DNA of 64,000 nt, taken from positions 1 to 64,000 of the forward strand of contig NZ_VRTY01000006.1 in assembly GCF_008017455.1 (NCBI RefSeq). Direction: 5' to 3'. The DNA is from Pontibacter qinzhouensis (GTDB taxonomy: Bacteria; Bacteroidota; Bacteroidia; Cytophagales; Hymenobacteraceae). The position numbers and the translations under genes are program-made. Positions 24,005-32,603 of the stretch are shown here, in pieces. The notes beneath the pieces were generated by a model, which saw nothing but the letters and a program-made list of their open reading frames with translations, ran no database searches and was not told the origin of the DNA. Each line of letters begins with the position of its first letter. The first letter of the stretch is position 1.

Positions 24005-24874
24005 CTAGGGCAGCAATGGCAGGTGCCTGCCACTTTCAGAGGCTCGTTCAGGAGTGGTTCCGTCTGGCAGCTTCCAGGCACGCTGTTTCTGAAATGGCAG
24101 TTGCAGCAGCCAAAGCGGTGTTTGCTCCTCCAGGTTACGATAAGCCGGTGCACCTATGGTTATGTCCTCCTGCGGCACGTGTAGCTGCAGCGTACGATGC
24201 AGCCTGTCCCAGAAAGTAAAAATAACCGAGAAGTTGCTGTTCGTTTCCTGCGCCACAATAGAATGATGAATGCCATGCATGCGGGGCGTAACCACTACCT
24301 GCACCAGCTGTTGCTCGAGCTGCCAGGGCAGTCGCATGTTGCTGTGGTGAAAGGCGGTGCAGGCCTCGAAAAAGAACTCATACACCACCACCAGCCTGGC
24401 CGGCACCCCCAGCAACGCCATCATAGCGCCTCTAAACGGAACCGAGGCTATATTCTCTCCTATATGAAACCGCCAGGCAGTAGACACATCCAGGTCCAGG
24501 TCGATGTGGTGCACATTATGAAAACGCCACAGAACATCTAGCCGGTGCAGCAGCACGTGCCACAGGTAATTGCTGTAATCTAGCAACAGAAAGCCTGCTA
24601 TATTGTTTAGCCAGCCTGGTAGCCGTAACAAAGGCAGCAGCCCTGCCCGGTGCTTACCCGACCACCTGGCTGCTGCATAAAGTGCGGGCAAAAGCAGCAG
24701 GCGCAGTGCAGGCAGGGCTAGCGCTGCCACCGATGCGTTCTGCAGGAGCCGCTCCTGTTTAGGTTGCGTTGGTTTCCGGAGTTGCCGCCGTGTTTCGAGC
24801 ACCAGCAGCGCCACACCAAGCACCGCCAGCAGGGGCGCACCAACAGTGTCGAATTTAGGAAATCTGAATTTCAT
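24005..24874 (-). CDS. Sterol desaturase / fatty acid hydroxylase superfamily protein
   Basis: A 289-residue membrane di-iron enzyme from ATG 24874; an ATG at 24892 would add six residues. The N-terminal half has two or three membrane segments (including PLLAVLGVALLVLE). The histidine boxes are LWHVLLHR, FHNVHHID and HGIHHSIV, typical of the fatty acid hydroxylase superfamily. It probably hydroxylates or desaturates a lipid. The substrate cannot be told. G+C is high compared with the following gap. Confidence 0.9.
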   Translation of the reverse strand: MKFRFPKFDTVGAPLLAVLGVALLVLETRRQLRKPTQPKQERLLQNASVAALALPALRLLLLPALYAAARWSGKHRAGLLPLLRLPGWLNNIAGFLLLDYSNYLWHVLLHRLDVLWRFHNVHHIDLDLDVSTAWRFHIGENIASVPFRGAMMALLGVPARLVVVYEFFFEACTAFHHSNMRLPWQLEQQLVQVVVTPRMHGIHHSIVAQETNSNFSVIFTFWDRLHRTLQLHVPQEDITIGAPAYRNLEEQTPLWLLQLPFQKQRAWKLPDGTTPERASESGRHLPLLP

Positions 24875-25167
24875 GTTTATAGCTACCAGCAAATTGCCGG
24901 TATGGTTGCAGAAGCCGGGTGTACCCTTGCCTCTCTGCTCAAAAGCACACCATTGTCCGCTTCCGGACAGCAGTGTGCAGGAATGTACACATTTTTCCAG
25001 GTTACCAGGTGCGCTGAAGCTGTTTAATACTTTATAAAGGAGATATAAGATATTGGCACAGAAAATGCTTTCAGCAAAATACCGGCTGAGACGAAAGAAA
25101 CAGACTCAATATCTTGTTTATCAGCCAGGTATATTATGATCTTAAACCTAATTTAAAAAGTAAAACC

Positions 25168-25332
25168 ATGAAAATCGTATCTTTGTTAGTAATCGTACTT
25201 ATTTTATTTATCGGAATTATTAAGAAAACAGCCGACGACGTGCAGGAAATTGCTGTGAGAACTGAGCTGAAGCAGTACCCGAACCTACTGCCTACAGTAG
25301 AGGTTGTAGCCAAGCGCCTGCCACGCACCTAG
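25168..25332 (+). CDS. Small single-pass membrane or exported peptide
   Basis: A 54-residue protein from ATG 25168 (MKIVSLLVIVLILFIGIIKK). One hydrophobic helix (about 4-18) is followed by a polar tail with Asp/Glu (TADDVQEIAVRTELKQ) and a Pro/basic end (VVAKRLPRT). An upstream start at 25114 would add 18 residues with no membrane topology benefit. No family recognised. A GGTGGC-TTT-GCCACC hairpin at 25352-25366 may end the transcript. Confidence 0.55.
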   Translation: MKIVSLLVIVLILFIGIIKKTADDVQEIAVRTELKQYPNLLPTVEVVAKRLPRT

Positions 25333-25600
25333 CAGCCACTGCTTTACAGCCGGTGGCTTTGCCACCAGCACCCCTTTAACAGCTTTTCAGACTTTTTTGC
25401 GTATACAGCTTCACGGCATGTTACGCTGCCTCGTTTTAGCATGTTATTTTTTACGGCAGTGTACACCTGCACACCTTGTTTTCAGCTTAATTCATAGATT
25501 TTGCGGCTCAAGGCACATGTTACCATACCTACTTAATATTCCTTTTCAGAATAGAGGATCTTATGTAAATTTGTAGGTATTTTAGCGAGTAGGAGGTTAA
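25333..25600. other. Gap without a convincing gene
   Basis: About 270 bases with a short GC hairpin at 25352-25366 (GGTGGC and GCCACC) just after the small peptide gene. A 48-codon open frame from about 25417 has no supporting features. Confidence 0.4.
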
Positions 25601-25642
25601 ATGATATTGTACTACTTTATATCATATGGGAAAGATACTTAG
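25601..25642 (+). other. Possible 13-codon leader ORF with a strong Shine-Dalgarno
   Basis: ATG 25601 is preceded by AGGAGG at 25591-25596 and runs 13 codons (MILYYFISYGKDT) to TAG 25640-25642, overlapping the start of the 148-residue gene at 25626 in another frame. A 7-bp inverted repeat (ATGATAT / ATATCAT, 25601-25625) covers the same bases. It may be a leader for translational coupling, or chance. Confidence 0.3.
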
Positions 25643-26072
25643 GCTCGGCAGGCAATATACTTTAGAGAGTTTTTACATTACCAGAGGCCTGTTACTATTC
25701 ATTAAAATATATCAGGTAATAAAATATTTTTCGGCTAGTCGCAGTCCAAAGGCTGCAGGCAGCCGCTTATACACCACAACCTTTACCCGTTCTAAACCCA
25801 ACACCTTAAGCCCCGATACCTTAGAAACCCTGGCTGTAACAGCGCTTCAGGCATGTGCGGCACAGCCCGCCAGGTTTCATGATTTATCGAAGCTGCTGAC
25901 CCTTGAAGAAAAGAACAGGTCTTTATCATTCGACATTGGCGAGAACATGGCCCGCAATGGGTTAGCTGAGTTCTGTTTCAGGGCAAGCAGAATATGCATA
26001 AAAATAACACCGGAAGGTTTAAACTACTTAAAAGCACAGGAAAGCAGCCACTATAAACCCAAATTGGCTTAG
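25626..26072 (+). CDS. Hypothetical protein of 148 residues
   Basis: I do not recognise this protein. The N-terminus (about 15-34, FYITRGLLLFIKIYQVIKYF) is hydrophobic and aromatic. A Ser/Thr/Lys-rich linker (about 36-60) follows and then an Ala-rich helical region with DLSKLLTLEEKNRSLSFDIGENMARNGLAEF, which resembles a small helical DNA-binding or regulatory module, ending in RICIKITPEGLNYLKAQE, reminiscent of a winged-helix C-terminus. No close context clue: neighbours are a small peptide gene and a convergent exported protein gene. The start at ATG 25626 is the only ATG before the hydrophobic part. Confidence 0.6.
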   Translation: MGKILRLGRQYTLESFYITRGLLLFIKIYQVIKYFSASRSPKAAGSRLYTTTFTRSKPNTLSPDTLETLAVTALQACAAQPARFHDLSKLLTLEEKNRSLSFDIGENMARNGLAEFCFRASRICIKITPEGLNYLKAQESSHYKPKLA

Positions 26073-26202
26073 GCACAGCAGTAACACCTCCTGCTAGGCT
26101 CATTAACCGCAACGGCCCCCACCGAAGCGCGCAAGTACAAGCCAGTAAAACAAGCTTAAATCAGGAATTATAACTGTAGCCAAAGTCAAGTGTTGCTTTC
26201 CG

Positions 26203-26231
26203 CAGAAGTCCGGCCCCCAGCCGGACTTCTG
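26203..26231 (+). terminator. Intrinsic terminator after the 148-residue gene
   Basis: A perfect 12-bp stem (CAGAAGTCCGGC with GCCGGACTTCTG) around CCCCA, followed by TATTTTAG. It lies 130 bases after the stop codon and 17 bases before repeat copy 10. Confidence 0.75.
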
Positions 26232-26247
26232 TATTTTAGCTCCGGCA

Positions 26248-26305
26248 AATTATTCTAATGAAAAAGCCCTTCCAAAGCCTTTAGAGCATAGTTAGTGCCA
26301 AGGCT
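26248..26305 (-). repeat. 57-bp dispersed intergenic repeat, copy 10
   Basis: A minus-strand copy of 58 bases ending CATTAGAATAATT; its 5' end reads AGCCTTGGC instead of ACCCTTGGC. It lies 28 bases past the stop of the gene at 26334, in sense. Extra bases up to 26318 extend it into a perfect 19-bp stem (26263-26281 with 26300-26318). Confidence 0.85.
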
Positions 26306-26333
26306 TTGGAAGGGCTTTCGCCTGTGTATTTCC

Positions 26334-27014
26334 TTAATCTTCTTTTTTCTTAAAGATGTCGCGGAAGGTTGGTTTTTCTTCTACTTTGGGCGGTTCCTCT
26401 TTTTTAAAGATGCCGCGCAACCCTTTTTTCTTCTCCTCTTTTGGCGGCTCCTTCTTTTTAAAAATATCCAGAACACCCGGCTTTTCCTCTACCTGCTGCT
26501 TTTTCTTGCTTTTGCTCTTGGTGTCTTCTTCTTTATTCCCAAATGGCCACAAGCTTTTCTTTTTCTTCTTCTCCGCCAGAATAACATACCTGATCGAAAT
26601 ACCTGTAGACAAGGCTACCCAATCTTCGTGGTTCACATGAAAAGCAGGTTTTATGTCTGTTGAGATTAGAATAGGCAAGCCATTGACCTTATACTCCAGC
26701 CCCAGAATAGCGTCGAGGCCGGTAAAAGCACCACTGTCTTTCAGGTTGCCCACATGCGCGCCAGCTCCCAGGTAGTAGTTCAGGCGCCTGCCCAAAATGG
26801 GCCGGTGCCACTCATACAAAGCCGTAGCGCTTACCTCGCGGGTGCCCACTGCAAAAATGCCTTCTATGGTCGATTTCTCGAAAACCCGCTGCTGTATTGT
26901 TAGCCCCAGCCGCTCACCATCTAACCTGATACCGGCAGCAGTACGATACACCTGCGCCTGACCAACAGAGGCCGCACCCATAAGCAGGCAGCCAATTAAA
27001 AAGCTTTTTTTCAT
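26334..27014 (-). CDS. Exported protein with a Lys/Glu-rich IFKK-repeat tail
   Basis: A 226-residue protein with a signal peptide ending ASVGQAQ. Residues about 22-145 look like a small outer-membrane-type beta-structure (RTAAGIRLDGERLGLTIQQR, YYLGAGAHVGN). The last 75 residues are low complexity, with the motif IFKK(K/E)EPP repeated about four times (LDIFKKKEPP, RGIFKKEEPP, RDIFKKKED) plus KKKKKSLWPFGNKEED. The tail would face the periplasm if the first part is a barrel. Function unknown. The repeated tail is probably a short linear motif for binding or an anchor. Confidence 0.75.
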   Translation of the reverse strand: MKKSFLIGCLLMGAASVGQAQVYRTAAGIRLDGERLGLTIQQRVFEKSTIEGIFAVGTREVSATALYEWHRPILGRRLNYYLGAGAHVGNLKDSGAFTGLDAILGLEYKVNGLPILISTDIKPAFHVNHEDWVALSTGISIRYVILAEKKKKKSLWPFGNKEEDTKSKSKKKQQVEEKPGVLDIFKKKEPPKEEKKKGLRGIFKKEEPPKVEEKPTFRDIFKKKED

Positions 27015-27193
27015 TCTATAAATATTCTACTGCTGCCCCTGCAAATACCTTACCTAATGTAGGGCTTTGCGCCGTGTGCAGCAGCTAACCAACTTGTTTT
27101 AAAAAAAATACTCTGAGTATGAGCTTCTAATGATTTTCAGGTTCTTGAAAGTAATCTTCTAAACATGCTTTTTCCGGCACCTGACAAATGCCC

Positions 27194-27610
27194 TTACTCT
27201 GCTTCGCCCCTGAACCTGCCCCTGCCCGACTTTTTGTCGCTCTGCTTGCGTTTGCTTTCAAGCCTTTGCTTTACGGAGCCATGCGTTGGCTTGGTGGCTT
27301 TTCGCTTTTTCTGTTTTGTAAGTGCCTGTTGCAGCAGCTCATAAAATTTCCGGATGCACGCTTCTTTGTTCTGCAACTGGCTCCGCTCTGCCTGGCACAC
27401 CACCTGCAGGTAGCCATCGGAGGTAATACGGTTGGTCAGTTTTTCCTGCACCAGGGCTTTTTCATCGTCGGTGAGTAGTGCCGAGTTGGCCACCAGAAAC
27501 CGCAGTTCCACCTTGGTAGACACCTTGTTTACATGCTGCCCGCCAGCGCCACCACTCCTCGAAACCTGAAATTCAAGTTCTCTTGAAAAATCTCTTTCGC
27601 TTAAACGCAT
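27194..27610 (-). CDS. arfB: Alternative ribosome-rescue factor / peptidyl-tRNA hydrolase ArfB
   Basis: A 138-residue protein with the catalytic GGQ motif at residues 23-25 (SGGAGGQHVNKVSTKVEL) and the basic C-terminal tail (KKRKATKPTHGSVKQRLESKRKQSDKK) that enters the mRNA channel of stalled ribosomes. It rescues non-stop ribosomes by hydrolysing peptidyl-tRNA. Length and layout match ArfB (YaeJ) rather than full release factors. It is monocistronic. The start MRLSERDFSRE is the only ATG in the N-terminal region. Confidence 0.95.
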   Translation of the reverse strand: MRLSERDFSRELEFQVSRSGGAGGQHVNKVSTKVELRFLVANSALLTDDEKALVQEKLTNRITSDGYLQVVCQAERSQLQNKEACIRKFYELLQQALTKQKKRKATKPTHGSVKQRLESKRKQSDKKSGRGRFRGEAE

Positions 27611-27922
27611 ACCTGTTCTGTTTCTTGTTAGGGCTGCTGCGCCACGCTGGCTACCCTCTGCTTATAACCATAAAGCTTGTAAATACCGTAAACCGGATAC
27701 ACGAGTTAAGGCAGCCAGCACTTTACCTATAAATTAAACCTGGTAAAGAGTAGTTCTGCCGCACAAAACATACGCTCAAAGTTAATTGTTCTGACCTATA
27801 AAGTAACTTAAAACCGCACCTATGATAAAAGAAACAGCCCCAGGAACATGTACTGCTCCTCTAATGCCCATACAAAAGAACAGCACCGGCCACCGTGTTA
27901 ACCGCTTAAAATGAAAACTGCT
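27611..27922. other. Divergent gap before the first GH13 gene
   Basis: About 310 bases. A TAACTTAA box (27813-27820) matches TAnnTTTG in six of eight positions. A 30-codon open frame (27822-27914) ends in an ATGA overlap with an in-frame ATG of the next gene and could be a leader, but nothing else supports it. No other gene seen. Confidence 0.4.
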
Positions 27923-29560
27923 ATGCTAGAAAAAGACCATTGGTACAAAGGAGGCGTATGGTATGCGCTTGATGTAGAAACTTTTCAGGACTCTGATGGC
28001 GATGGTGTCGGCGATTTTCAGGGTCTCATCAGCCGCCTCGATTATTTGTCGACGCTGGGGGTAACCTGTATCTGGCTCCTGCCTTTTTACCCCAGCCCCG
28101 GCCTCGATAATGGCTACGATGTAATGGATTACTATAACGTAGACAAGCGACTAGGCTCTTTGGGCGACTTTACGGCTTTTGTGCGCGAGGCCCGGGAGCG
28201 GGGTATGCGTGTACTCATCGACCTGGTCGTGAACCACACCTCGTGTGAGCACCCCTGGTTTCAGGAGGCGCGGAAAAACAAAAATTCGAAGTACTACAAA
28301 TACTACATCTGGCGGAAAGAAAAACCTGAAGACTCGCATGCGGAGCCTATGTTCGGTGGCGAAGAAGACGACATCTGGTCTTACGACGAAGAGGCACAGG
28401 AATACTACCTGCACCGCTTCTACAGCCACCAGCCCGACCTCGAAATTACGAACCCTGATGTGCACAAGGAGATCTTTAACATCATGGGCTTCTGGCTGGC
28501 ACTAGGCGTTTCGGGTTTCAGGGTAGATGCCGCCCATATTCTGGTGCAGGACGACAGCGACGAAACAGCAGAACACTTTTACGAGCTGTTAGAAGACATG
28601 CGCTCTTACATTAACAACCATAGCACCGATGCCATTTTGCTGGCCGAAGCGACCGGCCCGCCAGAAATGATCGCCAATTTCTTTAAGGAAGAAACCCGCA
28701 TGCACATGGCCTTTAACTTTCTGATGAACCAGCACCTGTTCCACGCCATGGCCATACAAGACGCAGCTCCTCTTAAAAAAGGCTTTGCCCTGCTGCCCGA
28801 CAAACCCGAAGCCTGCACCTGGCTCAACTTTTTGAGGCACCACGATGAGCTTACTCTTGTAGATCTCGATAAAAAAGACATTGAAGAAACCTTTGCCGCC
28901 TTTGCTCCTGAAAAAAACATGCAGATTTTCGGGCATGGTATTCGCCGCAGGCTGGCTCCTATGCTGGGCAACAACAGGCAACAATTAGAGCTCTGCTACA
29001 GCCTGATGTTTAGCTTGCCCGGCACGCCGCTCATACAGTATGGTGCCGAAATAGGCATGGGCGACGATTTATCGCTGCCAGGCCGTATTAGTGTGCGCAC
29101 AGCCATGCAATGGTCTTCTACCGAAAAGAACGGAGGCTTCTCTACCGCTCCTGCCGATCAACTGGTGCGCCCTGTTATTAGCGGTGGGCCTTACGGTTTC
29201 GAGGAGGTATCGGTGCGAGACCAGCAAAATAACAGTTTCTCGCTCCTGAACTGGATAGAGCGCCTGATCCGGATAAGGAGGCAGTGCCATGAGATAGGGC
29301 GCGGCAAATGGGAATTAATTGAAACCGGGCAGAAGTCGGTGCTCGCGCATAGCTGCACCCTGTACTCCACCCTCCTTGTGTTTCATAACCTCTCCGAAAC
29401 GCCCTGCTCTTTTACTGTGCCATCGGCGTTACTGGAGGCAGCAGAGGCTACCGAGTATTTAAGCGACCAATCGTACAGCCGCCCCGATGCAAACGATAAG
29501 CTGCTGGAACTCGGCCCCTACGGTTACCGCTGGTTCCGGGTAAGACATAAGATGCTGTAA
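27923..29560 (+). CDS. GH13 alpha-amylase family enzyme, trehalose-synthase-like (1)
   Basis: A 545-residue cytosolic GH13 enzyme from ATG 27923; alignment with its paralogue at 30761 (MIEKDFWYKN) supports this start over ATG 27911. Catalytic residues: Asp202 (GFRVDAAHIL), Glu242 (ILLAEATGPPE) and His307-Asp308 (LRHHDEL). Region I is LVVNHTS (102-107). TreS-type enzymes interconvert maltose and trehalose; the sequence is of that type (WYKGGVWYALDVETFQD, WLLPFYPSP) without the maltokinase fusion. It heads a co-oriented set with the LLM flavin oxidoreductase 31 bases downstream and the second GH13 gene. The exact substrate is not settled; alpha-glucosidase is an alternative. Confidence 0.88.
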   Translation: MLEKDHWYKGGVWYALDVETFQDSDGDGVGDFQGLISRLDYLSTLGVTCIWLLPFYPSPGLDNGYDVMDYYNVDKRLGSLGDFTAFVREARERGMRVLIDLVVNHTSCEHPWFQEARKNKNSKYYKYYIWRKEKPEDSHAEPMFGGEEDDIWSYDEEAQEYYLHRFYSHQPDLEITNPDVHKEIFNIMGFWLALGVSGFRVDAAHILVQDDSDETAEHFYELLEDMRSYINNHSTDAILLAEATGPPEMIANFFKEETRMHMAFNFLMNQHLFHAMAIQDAAPLKKGFALLPDKPEACTWLNFLRHHDELTLVDLDKKDIEETFAAFAPEKNMQIFGHGIRRRLAPMLGNNRQQLELCYSLMFSLPGTPLIQYGAEIGMGDDLSLPGRISVRTAMQWSSTEKNGGFSTAPADQLVRPVISGGPYGFEEVSVRDQQNNSFSLLNWIERLIRIRRQCHEIGRGKWELIETGQKSVLAHSCTLYSTLLVFHNLSETPCSFTVPSALLEAAEATEYLSDQSYSRPDANDKLLELGPYGYRWFRVRHKML

Positions 29561-29591
29561 AGACAAAAAACTGAAAGAAGCAGAGAAAAAC

Positions 29592-30554
29592 ATGATACGG
29601 ATAGGATACCAGGCATCGCATGAGCAGTATACGCCCAGTGCTTTACTAAAATATGTAAAAATGGCAGAGCAGGCCGGTTTTAAAGCCTGCAACTCCTCAG
29701 ACCATTTCCACCCCTGGAGCCACGACCAGGGCGAAAGCGGTTTTGCCTGGTCGTGGCTGGGAGCTGCCATGCAGGCTACCTCACTCGATTTCGGAATTGT
29801 GAATGCTCCTGGCCAGCGGTACCACCCGGCCATAATTGCGCAGGCTGCCGCTACCCTGGCAGAGATGTTTCCGGAGCGGTTCTGGGTGGCACTGGGCACC
29901 GGGCAATACCTGAACGAGCACATAACCGGCACCGTATGGCCGCTAAAGCAGGACCGTAACAACCGCCTGAAAGAGTGTGTGGATATTATCAGAGCGCTTT
30001 GGGCCGGCGAAACGGTTACGCACCACGGCCTGGTTACCGTTGAAGAAGCCACGCTCTTTACCCGCCCTGCCACACCACCGCCTATTATAGGAGCTGCCAT
30101 AACACCACCAACCGCCAAATGGGTAGGCAGCTGGGCCGATGGCCTTATTACAACAGCACGGCCTCCGGAAGAACTTAAAAAAATGGTAACGGCCTTTAAA
30201 GAAGGTGGAGGCGAAGGCAAGCCCATGTTCCTGAAAGTAGAAATCTCTTTTGCCAAAACCGAAGCAGAGGCTCTTGACGGTGCTTATGACCAATGGCGCT
30301 CCAATATTTTTACCAGCAGCGTGCTAACCGAGCTCAGAACCGCCAAGCAACTGCAGGAGGCAGCGCAGCTGGTTCCTAAAGAGATTATGAAAGAACATGT
30401 GCTCATTTCTACCGAGCCGCAGCAATACACCGAGTGGCTGCAGCAGTATGTAGACCTGGGCTTTACAACGCTGGTGCTCCACAACGTTAACCTGGAGCAG
30501 GAGCGCTTTATAGAGATTTTCGGAGAGAAGGTACTGCCACACTTCCACCAATAA
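29592..30554 (+). CDS. LLM-class flavin-dependent oxidoreductase (TIGR03885-like)
   Basis: A 320-residue luciferase-like TIM-barrel oxidoreductase that uses FMN (or F420 in other lineages). Motifs: MIRIGYQASHEQYTPS, SSDHFHPW, ALGTGQYLNEHI, LFTRPATPPPIIGAAI. The non-F420 subfamily TIGR03885 matches as far as I recall. It lies between two GH13 enzyme genes on the same strand, 31 bases after the first, so the three are probably functionally linked, perhaps in trehalose or other glycoside metabolism; the link is inferred from position. Repeat copy 11 begins on its stop codon. Confidence 0.88.
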   Translation: MIRIGYQASHEQYTPSALLKYVKMAEQAGFKACNSSDHFHPWSHDQGESGFAWSWLGAAMQATSLDFGIVNAPGQRYHPAIIAQAAATLAEMFPERFWVALGTGQYLNEHITGTVWPLKQDRNNRLKECVDIIRALWAGETVTHHGLVTVEEATLFTRPATPPPIIGAAITPPTAKWVGSWADGLITTARPPEELKKMVTAFKEGGGEGKPMFLKVEISFAKTEAEALDGAYDQWRSNIFTSSVLTELRTAKQLQEAAQLVPKEIMKEHVLISTEPQQYTEWLQQYVDLGFTTLVLHNVNLEQERFIEIFGEKVLPHFHQ

Positions 30555-30609
30555 CCCTTGAGCCTTTTGAGCTTAAAAAGCTTCGGGAGGCTGTTTTTAT
30601 TAGAATAAT
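30554..30609 (+). repeat. 57-bp dispersed intergenic repeat, copy 11
   Basis: A plus-strand copy of 56 bases whose first A is the last base of the TAA stop of the LLM gene. It reads ACCCTTGAGC...CTTCGGGAGGCTGTTTTTATTAGAATAAT in outline. Confidence 0.88.
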
Positions 30610-30760
30610 CTGATGGTTGCTTGTTAAATGGTTGTTAATTGTTGATTGCTGGTTGTTGAATGCTAGATATAGAAGATGTTATTTCAACTCATAACTTTTA
30701 ACTAATCAAAAGTGCCTTTTCGTTTAAATAAAATTCGTAAATCCGCTCACAAAATAAAAC

Positions 30761-32425
30761 ATGATAGAAAAAGACTTCTGGTACAAAAATGCAGTACTGT
30801 ATACCCTGGATGTGGAAACGTTTCAGGACTCTAACAACGATGGCGTAGGCGATTTCAGGGGTCTGATCAGCAGGATAGACTATTTGGCGACGCTGGGCAT
30901 TAACTGCATCTGGCTGCTGCCGTTTTACCCATCACCTAACCACGACAACGGCTACGACATTACCGACTACTACAGCGTAGACAGCCGCCTCGGCAACCTC
31001 GGCGACTTTGCCAGCTTTATTCAGGCGGCCAATGAGCGGGGCATTCGGGTAATCGTAGACCTGGTTATAAACCATACCTCTAACCAGCACCCCTGGTTTC
31101 TGGAAGCCCGAAAAGACAAAAACTCTCCTTACCGCGAGTACTACACCTGGAGCAAAGAGGAGCCAAAAAACCCCGAGTACGAACCTGCTTTTAAAGGTGA
31201 AGACGACAGTATCTGGGAGTACGACGAAGTAGCCAAAGAGTACTTTCTGCACCGTTTCTACAACCACCAGCCCGACCTGAACCTGGCTAACCCCATGGTG
31301 CGCAAAGAAATTCACCAGATCATGGGTTTCTGGCTGGCCCTGGGTGTGTCTGGGTTTAGAGTAGATGCGGCTCATATTTTAGTTGAGAACGACGACCCGA
31401 AAGACCAGGGTGAGTTTCATGACCTGATAGAAGACATGCGTGAGTTCATTACCTCCCATAGCCGCGATGCCATTTTACTGGCAGAGGCCTCAGGCCCTCC
31501 CGAAGTAGTTGGCAAGTTCTTTAAGGGCAAAGAGCGCATGCACATGATGTTCAATTTCCTGCTCAACCAGCACACGTTCCATGCTTTAGCCATAGAAGAG
31601 GCAGAACCGATCCGGAAAGGCATTTCTATTTTACCTAAAAAAGATATGTCATCTGCCTGGCTTAACTTTTTGCGGCACCACGACGAGCTGAACCTCGAAG
31701 ACCTGGAGAAAAAAGAGCAGCAGGCTGTTTTCGATAAGTTTGCCCCGAGCAAAGACATGCTGATTTTTGGTCGTGGTATTAAGCGCCGCCTTGCCCCGAT
31801 GCTAAACGGAGACCAACGCCGGCTCGAACTGGCCTATAGCCTGCTTTTTAGCTCACCTGGCACACCGGTTATTCAGTATGGTGCCGAAATAGGCATGGGC
31901 GACGATATTTCGCTGCCCGGCCGCAACAGCGTTCGCACCGCCATGCAATGGTCGCCGGAGCGGAACGGAGGTTTTTCGGAAGCAGCTCCCTCCAAACTTA
32001 CACGGCCAGTTATTAGCCAGGGCGATTACTCGTATAAGCGCCTGAACGTTATTCAGCAGCAGTGCCAGCCAGGCTCTTTACTCAACTGGATGGAGCGCCT
32101 GATCCGGCTGCGTCGCCAGTGCCCGGAGGTTGGAAACGGCGAACTGGAGGTGCTGAAGGTAAAGCACAAAGCAGTACTGGCCTGTGCCTACAAAATGGTT
32201 TTTGAACTGGTGGTGGTGCATAACCTGGGGTCGGAGGAATGTGAGGTGGAGCTGCCGCTGCTCCGGGAAGACAACGAGAGTCTGATCGAAATTTTTAGCG
32301 ATAGTACTTATGATACCCCAAAAAAGGGGGAGATGAAGCTAAAACCTTATGGCTACCGTTGGTTCCGCATCCGGAAAAAAGAACTTCGGGACGAGACAGT
32401 TAAGAAGAAGAAAAAGACAAAATAA
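30761..32425 (+). CDS. GH13 alpha-amylase family enzyme, trehalose-synthase-like (2)
   Basis: A 554-residue paralogue of the enzyme at 27923, aligned without gaps through the catalytic core: Asp202 (GFRVDAAHIL), Glu242 (ILLAEASGPPE) and the His-Asp pair in LRHHDEL. It differs at the C-terminus, which ends in a Lys-rich tail (RDETVKKKKKTK). The gap to the LLM gene holds repeat copy 11 and a GTTGTTAATTG phrase, so it may have its own promoter. Two close GH13 copies around one flavin enzyme suggest divergence after duplication. Like paralogue 1 the exact reaction is unproven. Confidence 0.88.
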   Translation: MIEKDFWYKNAVLYTLDVETFQDSNNDGVGDFRGLISRIDYLATLGINCIWLLPFYPSPNHDNGYDITDYYSVDSRLGNLGDFASFIQAANERGIRVIVDLVINHTSNQHPWFLEARKDKNSPYREYYTWSKEEPKNPEYEPAFKGEDDSIWEYDEVAKEYFLHRFYNHQPDLNLANPMVRKEIHQIMGFWLALGVSGFRVDAAHILVENDDPKDQGEFHDLIEDMREFITSHSRDAILLAEASGPPEVVGKFFKGKERMHMMFNFLLNQHTFHALAIEEAEPIRKGISILPKKDMSSAWLNFLRHHDELNLEDLEKKEQQAVFDKFAPSKDMLIFGRGIKRRLAPMLNGDQRRLELAYSLLFSSPGTPVIQYGAEIGMGDDISLPGRNSVRTAMQWSPERNGGFSEAAPSKLTRPVISQGDYSYKRLNVIQQQCQPGSLLNWMERLIRLRRQCPEVGNGELEVLKVKHKAVLACAYKMVFELVVVHNLGSEECEVELPLLREDNESLIEIFSDSTYDTPKKGEMKLKPYGYRWFRIRKKELRDETVKKKKKTK

Positions 32426-32603
32426 CGGTTAACCAGCCGCGCCTGCACACCAGAACAGGTGCTTTGTAAACCTGCCATATGGAGTTCGTCAGCAACCGGG
32501 GAGAATAAGGGCTTGCTTCCTGTTGCTGATGGGCTCTTTTCTTTATACCGATAAAAATGCTGAACTTGCGCCTGTTTTACGATTAAAGCAGGCAAGCCGA
32601 TTT

